From Bacillota bacterium (GTDB lineage Bacteria > Bacillota > Clostridia > Acetivibrionales > DSM-1351), in assembly GCA_023416275.1 (NCBI GenBank), contig JAEZIB010000182.1:1-64000 (forward strand): a DNA stretch of 64,000 nt, given 5' to 3'. Of this stretch, positions 52,843-60,854 are shown one piece after another. Below the pieces are notes generated by a model that was not told the origin of the DNA, did no database searches, and saw only the letters and a list, made by a program, of their open reading frames with translations. Position 1 is the first letter of the stretch, and each line of letters begins with the position of its first letter. A program made the position numbers and the translations under genes.

Positions 52843-54252
52843 TTATTTCTCATTCATGCTACTCTTAATTATATATCGAAGCATTGCAACTATAGGCTTA
52901 TAATAAAATAGCAGAATTATTGGGATGAATAACAAAATCAGACGGCCTATCGTGCTATTGGCAAAGAGTATCAATAGGCCAAGCCATCGACTTTTACCAA
53001 TATATTTTCCGTAAATTTGGTTTTTGTTTATAGTTTCTCTGTAGACTTTACCTTCATTTTCAGAAGGATGGTTATCAATAGAAACAATTACTTTTCCTGC
53101 TTGAAATAATTGCACTCTTGCAATGTTTGCTTCTCCGTTAGCTTCATAGATTACTATATCACCTTTTGATGCTTCGATATCATCAGTTTTAAAAAACACT
53201 AAGTCGTTGTACAAAATTGCCGGCTGCATTGTATCTGATTGAAATACATACGGAATAACCCTAAAGATTGCTATTTCTTTTCTGGCTGTAGATATAGAAA
53301 TTAGAAGCACTATTACGTTAATAATAATAAATGACAGTATTATCATAAATAATAATGAGTTTAATATTTTTGTCAAAATTCTAAGTTTTGTATTTGCATC
53401 AATTCTGTGAGTTGCAACACGTTTGAGTTTAGAATCAGCTTGCATTGTAATTATTACATCATCAGATATATCATAATCCATAGTATAGAAAGAGAAATTG
53501 TAATATTCTGCGTTTATTATTCCTTTAGCAATTATTACTAGAATACAAATAATGGAGGCTAAAATCAAAATAGAAATATATTTAGAAAATTGAGAAAAGA
53601 TATTCATACTGTTAAAATTGCTTTTATCGCTTATAATGTTGTAATATCCAAGAAAATGTTTGAGAACAGCAATTAATAAAATTGAGATAAACATTACATA
53701 GTTTGATATTATACCTTTTTTAAAATATAGTGAAGATGTCATAGTAACAATAATTATAAATATAAAATCTATTAAACCAAGTGCAAAAATAGGCATGATA
53801 TACTCAAATACTAATGGATATTTTAACAAGGAGGTTAAAAAAAGCATTATAAAAAAACCAAACCCATAAATAAAGGTTATTGTAATAAGTCTAGCGTACA
53901 GCTTTGTAAGAATCATTTTAATCGGACTAAAGCCAAACTTAATAGGAATATACCATTTGTTGTTCCGTATTTCATCAAAAGTCAAAAAGTGATAGTTTGC
54001 GGCTAAATATATAACAATAAAAAGATAGAATATATCTACATAAATTAAAAGAGTACTGAAACAGGTTGGGCTCATATACTTTGGTACTGCATCGGATAAT
54101 ACACTTTTATCAAGAGTTCTAAGGATATAATGAACCGCAAAAGAAATCAAAGCAAGAAACAGAGCATATTCAAAACTCCTTTTTCTACTGATTGAATGTT
54201 CAAAATAAGATTCTGTTAATTCTTTTTTTAATATGCTTTTATTGTATATCAT
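52843..54252 (-). CDS. Polytopic membrane protein fused to a degenerate SipW-like signal peptidase domain
   Basis: 469 residues. About seven N-terminal membrane segments (to ~residue 320) form an ABC-2-like permease. Residues ~330-450 then follow the SipW layout: RVIPYVFQSDTMQPAILYND, KGDIVIYE, and IGKSRWLG followed by a C-terminal membrane segment (LLFIPIILLFYY). The catalytic Ser of xSM is Thr341 and the catalytic His (THR) position is Ala378 (IARV). It is therefore probably inactive as a protease. It overlaps the ATPase-like gene by 14 nt. Confidence 0.75.
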   Translation of the reverse strand: MIYNKSILKKELTESYFEHSISRKRSFEYALFLALISFAVHYILRTLDKSVLSDAVPKYMSPTCFSTLLIYVDIFYLFIVIYLAANYHFLTFDEIRNNKWYIPIKFGFSPIKMILTKLYARLITITFIYGFGFFIMLFLTSLLKYPLVFEYIMPIFALGLIDFIFIIIVTMTSSLYFKKGIISNYVMFISILLIAVLKHFLGYYNIISDKSNFNSMNIFSQFSKYISILILASIICILVIIAKGIINAEYYNFSFYTMDYDISDDVIITMQADSKLKRVATHRIDANTKLRILTKILNSLLFMIILSFIIINVIVLLISISTARKEIAIFRVIPYVFQSDTMQPAILYNDLVFFKTDDIEASKGDIVIYEANGEANIARVQLFQAGKVIVSIDNHPSENEGKVYRETINKNQIYGKYIGKSRWLGLLILFANSTIGRLILLFIPIILLFYYKPIVAMLRYIIKSSMNEK

Positions 54253-55204
54253 GTTGCCTCATCAACCCTTGAATAGAGTTTTTAATGTTTTTATTGTTTT
54301 TCAGCACAAAAGTCGGATCTATTTTAAAGGAGCCTAATGCATCAAACAGAAGTAGCCCTGCTTGCTTACTGTCTGTATTAGTAATTACCTGCAGGGTATC
54401 ATCTTCAATTTGATACTCAAATTGTGGCAGAGCATACCTAAGTGATTGTATTGTATAGTTCAAATTCTCTGCTTCAATCAAATAAGTTACTCTGTCATAT
54501 TCAAGAAAGTTATTAAGAGTATCATTATAAAGTATTCTGCCTTTATCTATATAACATACATGGCTGCTGATAATTTGAGCAAGATCATAGCACTGTGTAC
54601 TAATAATCAACGACTTTCCTAAGTATGGAAGACGTGAAGTCAATTTGTTTATTGTAGTTATTTCTTTTGGTGTATAGTGAAGCTTTGGGAGATTAAAAAT
54701 TATTAGGATACTATCGCTTAACATTGCAGCAGTTAGGATAACTATGGATTTTTCCTGAATAGTGAGCAAAGAGATGGGAGTAAGGCATATATACCCCATG
54801 TCTGAAGCTACAAGGAAATTAAGCAAATATTCCTGTCTGTCAATAGACTCCCTGTTAGAATTACTTGTAATAAACATCAAATATTCCAGCACATTCATAT
54901 TTCCATAAGCCATGCTGGTACTGCCAATATAAAATACATGGGGGAGGATGGTGCTTTTTTTCTTAGTGGTATCAAAACCTGCAATCATCAATTTACCCTT
55001 CTCATAAGCTTTTGCATTTGCCATAATCTCAAGTAAAAGCTTGATTTCATATACCGAGCTTCCAAGTACAGTCCATAGTTCACCTGGATTTGCAGAAAAA
55101 TTAATGTCTTTTAAAACCTGTTCAATAGGTAGCCCAGGCTCCTGTATATTTGCATAAAATTCATTTGAATAAAGGTTTTTCAAAAGTATTGTAGGCTTTG
55201 GCAT
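54239..55204 (-). CDS. Degenerate ABC ATPase-like protein
   Basis: 321 residues. The fold is clear from VLKDINFSANPGELWTVLG, KGKLMIAGFD and VCYIDKGRILYND. Yet Walker A is GSSVYEIK (no GxxxxGKS/T), Walker B lacks acids (ILIIFNLP), the signature LSGGQ is absent (SLLTIQEK) and the switch His is Gln (ISTQCYDL). It is thus probably a pseudo-ATPase. It is coupled to the permease-like gene by overlap and lies 25 nt from sipW. It is an intact frame, so not simply decaying. Confidence 0.8.
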   Translation of the reverse strand: MPKPTILLKNLYSNEFYANIQEPGLPIEQVLKDINFSANPGELWTVLGSSVYEIKLLLEIMANAKAYEKGKLMIAGFDTTKKKSTILPHVFYIGSTSMAYGNMNVLEYLMFITSNSNRESIDRQEYLLNFLVASDMGYICLTPISLLTIQEKSIVILTAAMLSDSILIIFNLPKLHYTPKEITTINKLTSRLPYLGKSLIISTQCYDLAQIISSHVCYIDKGRILYNDTLNNFLEYDRVTYLIEAENLNYTIQSLRYALPQFEYQIEDDTLQVITNTDSKQAGLLLFDALGSFKIDPTFVLKNNKNIKNSIQGLMRQHDIQ

Positions 55205-55228
55205 TTAATTAACCTCTAAGTTCAATAG

Positions 55229-55711
55229 TTAGTATAATTTCATAACAAATACTGCTTTTACATTTTGTGGTGGTAATAGCTCAATGTCAGGGGTATTGTT
55301 TGGATTATCTCCTTTTGTTCTATATTTAATACTGTCCTCCTTAACAACTTCTATTATTCTATGGGTAATTATTGCTTCTGCTTGAGAGAAGGTAACAATA
55401 TCACCAACTTTAAGAGAAGATGCGTCAGTAGGTTTTTTTGATAATATTATTGAGCCGGTTTTAAGAGTGGGTGACATACTTGCAGACTTAATAATATATA
55501 GCTGATACCCAAAAATCTGAGGAGTCTCACCAGAATATTTTGATAATAGTACAGATATTAGTGTACTAAAAAGTAACAAGTAAATAAGTGCATATATCGT
55601 AAATTTAACTAACTTGATACATTTTGAATTAGTATTTGCTCGCTTTGCTTCCTCTATCTCATTTCTTAACAGCTCAATTTCTTTGTCTGTTGTATATTTA
55701 GTGTTTTTCAT
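55229..55711 (-). CDS. sipW: SipW-type signal peptidase
   Basis: 160 residues. A short coiled-coil N-terminus and one membrane segment (about 36-57) are followed by IIKSASMSPTL with nucleophile Ser78, KVGDIVTF, ITHRIIEV with His117, and TKGDNPNNTPD. This is the ER-like Ser/His class used by TasA-type proteins. The usual second membrane segment at the C-terminus is missing. ATG at 55711 follows GGAG. It heads the export locus. Confidence 0.88.
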   Translation of the reverse strand: MKNTKYTTDKEIELLRNEIEEAKRANTNSKCIKLVKFTIYALIYLLLFSTLISVLLSKYSGETPQIFGYQLYIIKSASMSPTLKTGSIILSKKPTDASSLKVGDIVTFSQAEAIITHRIIEVVKEDSIKYRTKGDNPNNTPDIELLPPQNVKAVFVMKLY

Positions 55712-55935
55712 ACTTATCTCCATTACAATAAAACTTCTTATTGAGTTTATTATATATAATAGTATTCTCAATACAACTGCAGTTTATTTGATTGATTCTT
55801 GCATAAAAGCAAATGAAAACAAAAACTAATTACACTGGAAAAATATTTTTTGAATAAATGGAACTTAAAACTTGCATAGTTTAATATTATGTATTAAAAT
55901 AGCATTATTGAAAACGATACTTGGAGGAGATATTT

Positions 55936-57210
55936 ATGATATATTATGAATCTTTATCAAGAGATGACCTAAAAAATGAAATAGAAGCTTTAGAAAACCG
56001 ATATAATGCGTTTAAAGAACAAAAGTTAAAGTTAGATATGACAAGAGGTAAGCCTTGTTCAGATCAACTTGATATATGTATGGATATGCTGGATATGCCG
56101 TCAAAAGAGCTTCGTAAGGCTGCTGACGGAACAGATTGTTTAAATTATGGAGTTCTTGATGGCTTACCAGAAGCAAAAGCACTTTTTGCAGAAATGTTAG
56201 AAGTTAACACTAATGAGATAATAATTGGAGGTAATTCAAGCTTAAATCTCATGTATGATACTATTGCAAGGGCTATGTCTCTTGGTGTTATGGGATGTAC
56301 ACCTTGGTCAAAGCAGGAAAAGGTTAAATTTTTGTGCCCTAGTCCTGGATATGACAGACACTTTGCTATATGTGAATTGTTTGGAATTGAAATGATTGTT
56401 GTAGATATGAAGCAGGATGGTCCTGATATGGATGCCGTTGAAAAGCTTGTTTCCGAGGACGAGACAATAAAGGGTATTTGGTGTGTTCCTAAATATAGCA
56501 ATCCTGATGGAATTACATATTCCGATGAGGTTGTTAACAGATTTGCAGCTCTAAAGCCAAAGGCAAACGATTTCAGAATATTTTGGGATAATGCATATTG
56601 TGTTCACCATCTCTCAGATAAGCCTGATATGCTCAAAAACATTTTGACTGCATGTAAGGAAGCAGGAAATGAAAATATGGTTTATATATTTGCTTCCACT
56701 TCAAAGATAAGCTTTCCAGGTGCAGGTGTTGCTGTTATGGCTTCAAGTTCTGACAATATAAACAGCATAAAGAAGAGCTTGACAATACAAACAATTGGAC
56801 ATGACAAGGTAAATCAATTAAGACATGTTAAGTACTTCAAGGATCTAGATGGAATAAACCTTCATATGAAAAAACATGCTGTTATATTAAAGCCAAAGTT
56901 TGATATGGTTTTAGAGATACTTGATAAAGAATTGGGCGGGAAAGAAATAGCATCTTGGAATAAGCCAAATGGTGGGTATTTCATTAGTCTGAATACAATG
57001 GATAACTGTGCACAGGAAGTTGCAAAATTAGCTCAAGAGGCTGGTGTTGCACTTACTAAAGCAGGAGCAACTTATCCATATGGAAAGGATCCTCTTGATA
57101 GGAATATAAGAATTGCGCCTACAATGCCTCCAGTTGAAGAACTAAAAAAGGCAATTGAGATATTTGCAATTTGTATTCAATTGGTTAGTGCAAAGAAATT
57201 CTTAAAATAG
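55936..57210 (+). CDS. PLP-dependent aminotransferase (PF12897-type)
   Basis: 424 residues. LDMTRGKPCSDQLDICMDML and CPSPGYDRHFAICELFGIE mark the aspartate-aminotransferase subgroup PF12897. FASTSKISFPGAGVA carries the PLP Lys. NGGYFISL and a C-terminal RIAPTMPP complete the fold-type I core. The amino donor cannot be set from sequence. ATG at 55936 follows GGAGGAG. A strong terminator follows. Confidence 0.92.
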   Translation: MIYYESLSRDDLKNEIEALENRYNAFKEQKLKLDMTRGKPCSDQLDICMDMLDMPSKELRKAADGTDCLNYGVLDGLPEAKALFAEMLEVNTNEIIIGGNSSLNLMYDTIARAMSLGVMGCTPWSKQEKVKFLCPSPGYDRHFAICELFGIEMIVVDMKQDGPDMDAVEKLVSEDETIKGIWCVPKYSNPDGITYSDEVVNRFAALKPKANDFRIFWDNAYCVHHLSDKPDMLKNILTACKEAGNENMVYIFASTSKISFPGAGVAVMASSSDNINSIKKSLTIQTIGHDKVNQLRHVKYFKDLDGINLHMKKHAVILKPKFDMVLEILDKELGGKEIASWNKPNGGYFISLNTMDNCAQEVAKLAQEAGVALTKAGATYPYGKDPLDRNIRIAPTMPPVEELKKAIEIFAICIQLVSAKKFLK

Positions 57211-57298
57211 CTTGAAGGTTTAAATAATAATGCTTATAATTTGTATATAGAGATTTAATTCTCAATGTTTTCTCAAATTAGTTTTATAGAAATTTACT

Positions 57299-57359
57299 CG
57301 CAACGCCGCCATATTACACTTAAATTAGTGTTAGTATAAGCGGCGTTGCGATTTTTTTT
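57299..57359 (+). terminator. Intrinsic terminator after aminotransferase
   Basis: CGCAACGCCGC (57299-57309) / GCGGCGTTGCG (57340-57350) with an inner CACT/AGTG pairing, then a run of T. Confidence 0.95.
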
Positions 57360-57361
57360 GC

Positions 57362-57541
57362 AGTCAGTCTAATGCAGCCGCATTTATGTCCATACTGAAG
57401 CTCTGGGACACAATTCTTTATATGAGCCTTGACAAAGGTGGATACCTGACACACGGAAGCACCGTGAACTTCTCAGGAAAGCTCAACAGCGTCGTTCATT
57501 ATGGGGTTGATTATGTAAAAGTTTATTTAAAACTGATTTAG
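57362..57541 (+). pseudogene. glyA: glyA (serine hydroxymethyltransferase) remnant
   Basis: A 59-codon open stretch reads SQSNAAAFMSILKLWDTIL, then MSLDKGGYLTHGSTVNFSGK and LNSVVHYGVDYVKVY before TAG. It matches the conserved SHMT block (GSQANAAVY; DTxLGMxLxHGGHLTHGS; NFSGKLYNxVxYGVD). Start, catalytic Lys region and C-terminus are absent. GC content by eye is about 47 percent, above its surroundings. It abuts the aminotransferase terminator. Confidence 0.8.
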
Positions 57542-57649
57542 AAGGAATTTGTAAGTGAAAAGTAGAATTATGTATTTAATAAGTTTTTAAAATAGACATT
57601 TGTCTATTAAATGTTTAGTATAAAATAATTTTTGAATTGAGGTGCTGTT

Positions 57650-59281
57650 ATGAATATTACTTTTCTAGGAGCAGCAGAAACGGTAACAGGTTCATGCTAT
57701 TTAGTTGAAACAAAGGAGACAAAATTCTTAGTTGATTGCGGAATGTTTCAGGGAAGTAAAAATGAAGCAATACTTAACGCTGAACCTTTCTCTTTTAACC
57801 CAGGAGAACTGGATTTTATGCTATTATCACATGCTCATATTGATCATAGCGGCAGGATTCCAAAGCTTTATATGGACGGATTCAAGGGCGGTATTTATGC
57901 CACAAAAGCAACTGTTGAGCTCTGTAGAATAATGCTGCCTGACAGTGGACACATTCAAGAGACAGAAAATGAGTGGACAAACAGGAAGAGGCAAAGAGCT
58001 GGAAAATCTTCTGTTAAGCCCATTTATACTGTCAAAGAAGCTACAGACTGTCTTGAACTATTTAGAAGTGTACAATACGGTGAAGTTTTAAAAATAAGCG
58101 ATGATATTCGAGTAAGGTTTAGCGATGCGGGGCATATACTTGGTTCAGCAATTATAGAAATCTGGATAAGTGAAAATGGCAAGGATTCTAAGATTGTATT
58201 TAGCGGCGATTTAGGAAATAAAGATATGCCTATTCTTAAAGACCCTACTATAATTAGTGAGGCAGACTATTTGGTGGTTGAGTCAACCTATGGTGATAGA
58301 CTTCATACTCATAGCAAAGGTCATGAAAGAATAGAAGAGTTTATAAATATAATAACAGAAACAGTTGCAGCAGGAGGAAATGTAGTAATACCTTCTTTTG
58401 CTGTAGGCAGGACTCAGGAAATCATATATGAATTAAACAAGTACATGGATGTTTACAGTGACAAGGTAAACAAGATATTAGATTTACCGGTTTTTGTTGA
58501 TAGTCCTCTCGCAACTTCTGCAACAGAAGTATTCAGAGAAAATCTTGATTGCTTTGATGAAGAGGCAAAAGAATACATAGCTAATGGCGATAATCCATTG
58601 GATTTTCCTACACTTAAATTTACACAGTCTCCTGAGGAATCCAGGAAACTGAACGAAAGAAATGACAGTATCATTATAATTTCAGCAAGTGGAATGTGTG
58701 ATGCGGGTAGAATAAAACATCATTTAAAACACAATCTCTGGAGAAAGAATTCTACTATTTTATTTGTTGGTTATCAAGCAGAAGGCTCACTGGGAAGAAG
58801 AATTATAGATGGTGCTCCAAAGGTTAAAATATTTGGAGAAGAAATATCTGTAAATGCCAGAATTGAGGTAATAGATGGGTTCTCTGGACATGCTGATAAA
58901 AAAGGCCTTCTTGATTGGATTGGAAGCTTTGCCCATAAGCCTAAAAAAGTCTTTATTGTACATGGTGAAAAGGAGACTATGCCAGTCTTTGCGCAAACTA
59001 TTACTGATAAATACGGTATTAAGTGTATTATTCCTTCTAGAGGAGACAGTTTTGTTGTAAGTAGCGAAAATGTATTTGAGAATGTTCCTAGTGCTGAGAT
59101 GCAGCATAAATTTAGAAGACTCACTGTTGTTAATATGCTTGAGAATTTAAAAGAAGAGTTCAATGAGTTGACCCTTATTCTTAAGAATGACCTAAAACAA
59201 GAAAAATCAGATGTTGAAATTGATGAAGTAGCAGCAAAACTTAAATTAATTGAAAAAGCATTTATTGAAGCTTTAAAATAA
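57650..59281 (+). CDS. MBL-fold beta-CASP ribonuclease-like protein
   Basis: 543 residues. The metallo-beta-lactamase motif HAHIDHSGRIPKL (HxHxDH), the later AGHILGSA and GDLG, and the beta-CASP part (PSFAVGRTQEII; SASGMCDAGRIKHH; GFSGHADKKGLL) identify a CPSF/YSH1-type RNA metallohydrolase. It probably processes RNA. It differs from RNase J in lacking that family's extended N-terminus and C-terminal domain. GAGGTG precedes ATG. A strong terminator follows. Confidence 0.92.
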   Translation: MNITFLGAAETVTGSCYLVETKETKFLVDCGMFQGSKNEAILNAEPFSFNPGELDFMLLSHAHIDHSGRIPKLYMDGFKGGIYATKATVELCRIMLPDSGHIQETENEWTNRKRQRAGKSSVKPIYTVKEATDCLELFRSVQYGEVLKISDDIRVRFSDAGHILGSAIIEIWISENGKDSKIVFSGDLGNKDMPILKDPTIISEADYLVVESTYGDRLHTHSKGHERIEEFINIITETVAAGGNVVIPSFAVGRTQEIIYELNKYMDVYSDKVNKILDLPVFVDSPLATSATEVFRENLDCFDEEAKEYIANGDNPLDFPTLKFTQSPEESRKLNERNDSIIIISASGMCDAGRIKHHLKHNLWRKNSTILFVGYQAEGSLGRRIIDGAPKVKIFGEEISVNARIEVIDGFSGHADKKGLLDWIGSFAHKPKKVFIVHGEKETMPVFAQTITDKYGIKCIIPSRGDSFVVSSENVFENVPSAEMQHKFRRLTVVNMLENLKEEFNELTLILKNDLKQEKSDVEIDEVAAKLKLIEKAFIEALK

Positions 59282-59341
59282 CTTAAAGAAAAAAATGTAA
59301 GAAATTTTAGCTGTCAAAAAATACATATTCTAAAATTATTA

Positions 59342-59391
59342 AAAATGAACAAAAAGCAGAGGACTTTTTCATGGCTTTTTGTTCATTTTTT
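59342..59391 (+). terminator. Intrinsic terminator after beta-CASP gene
   Basis: AAAATGAACAAAAAGC ... GCTTTTTGTTCATTTTTTT stem and T-tract. The rest of the 379-nt gap holds no gene. Confidence 0.92.
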
Positions 59392-59660
59392 TGGCTTAAA
59401 GCATAGAAAATTCAAGTGATTGAGTAATGTTGACTAGTTGAAAGGAATAAGCACTTTAAGTATTAAATTTCTGCATAGTTAGTGTTAGAATCTAAATTTT
59501 CGGGTATTTTAAAAGTTTTGAACAATTGACAATTATTTGATTTGTCGGTATAACATTTAAGGGATAAATATACGCAGATAAATGCAGACTAATTAAAATG
59601 TATTCAAACGATAAATTTGCATTGATTTAAAATTAGAACATCATGGGGGATATAATTAAA

Positions 59661-60650
59661 ATGAAAATATATAGATTAAAGAAAAAGTACTCTTTTTCTT
59701 TAATTGCAATTATATTATGCTTTGCGCTATTGTACTGTTCAAATAGTATATTTAATATAACAGGACTTATCAGTAATAAAGCTGAAATCATAAAAGAAAA
59801 AGAAATGAAATATATGTTTGGTGAAATAGGAATATTAAGTGATAATTATTCTTATGAAAATACAGCTGGATATATTTCTGATAATACTGTTAAATATCAG
59901 CAGGATGCTATTAAAATATCTGAAGAAGATGCTTCTTCAGTAAATGCGGGGTATCAAGACTATTTACCTAAAAAGAGTAAGAACGCTGGCTCAATTAAGT
60001 CAATGAGTGAATATATAGAACAATATAATAAGTTCCAAAATATTTCAAATGAACTGAAAAAACAAATTGAAGAGGATTCCTACAGACACAAAAATTTTGA
60101 TTTTTACTATGTTTTTAATTTTGAATATACTATGAATGCACTGAAAAAGCTGGATAACGTAATTGAAAAAACTGCAAGGGCACAGAAAATGCCAAAAGCT
60201 CTACTTGCATCAGTGTTATTCAGAGAAATGATGTTTTTAGGACAGGAGGATATTCTTGATGGAATTAGTTTTATAGGTGGAAAATCAATGGGCATCTGCC
60301 AGATTGGTGTTGAAAATGTTCGGTATAACGAAAATGCTGTTCATGGAAAAGAGTCGATAATAGCCAATAAAACTGATGATGAAATTATTGAGATGCTGCA
60401 AAATCCGAACCAGGCTGTTTATTTTTGTGCAGTTCAGCTAAGGGCAAGGGCTATATCACTAACTGGAAACAAAGAAGTTAATTTACATAATTTAGATGTT
60501 GAACAGCTCCATAAAATATTAGAAGAGTACAATCAATCAAAAATTCCTAAAACAATAGGACCTGTTAAAACAAAAGAAAGGTATGCACAGGAAACATATC
60601 AGTATTACAAAATCATTTCTAAACTATATAAATGTCAAGCAGAAAAATAG
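59661..60650 (+). CDS. Exported or anchored lytic-transglycosylase-like protein
   Basis: About 329 residues. One N-terminal membrane/signal segment (FSLIAIILCFALLYC) is followed by an extracytoplasmic region. Around residues 185-225, ALLASVLFREMMFLG and GGKSMGICQIGVENV resemble the catalytic-Glu (RE) and G-x-Q-I blocks of lysozyme-like/soluble lytic transglycosylases, at low similarity. ATG at 59661 is preferred because GGGGGA lies before it. Peptidoglycan cleavage is inferred. Cys at about residue 22 could make it a lipoprotein, but no clear lipobox is seen. Confidence 0.65.
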   Translation: MKIYRLKKKYSFSLIAIILCFALLYCSNSIFNITGLISNKAEIIKEKEMKYMFGEIGILSDNYSYENTAGYISDNTVKYQQDAIKISEEDASSVNAGYQDYLPKKSKNAGSIKSMSEYIEQYNKFQNISNELKKQIEEDSYRHKNFDFYYVFNFEYTMNALKKLDNVIEKTARAQKMPKALLASVLFREMMFLGQEDILDGISFIGGKSMGICQIGVENVRYNENAVHGKESIIANKTDDEIIEMLQNPNQAVYFCAVQLRARAISLTGNKEVNLHNLDVEQLHKILEEYNQSKIPKTIGPVKTKERYAQETYQYYKIISKLYKCQAEK

Positions 60651-60694
60651 TTCTTTTTTTAGTAGTACTAATTATTTTAATATTTGAATGTCAA

Positions 60695-60732
60695 AATAAA
60701 GTGTAATTTAAAAATTACACTTTATTTTTATA
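60695..60732 (+). terminator. Intrinsic terminator after transglycosylase-like gene
   Basis: AATAAAGTGTAATTT (60695-60709) / AAATTACACTTTATT (60712-60726), then TTTATAAAAA. Perfect 15-bp stem. Confidence 0.82.
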
Positions 60733-60854
60733 AAAATTTGTATTAAAATAGTGACTGAAGTTTGTAAGAAAGCGCTATTTAGAAATCTTAAAAGCTAATA
60801 TGTTTAAGATGGTAAAATGGGTTATAAAATATTTATTTGTGGAGGACGGTTAAT

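Noticed and set aside
52843..55204. Reading the ABC-like and permease genes as simple pseudogenes
   Set aside because: Both frames are intact over 320 and 470 codons, overlap by 14 nt, and have good ribosome-binding sites, so maintained function is more likely.
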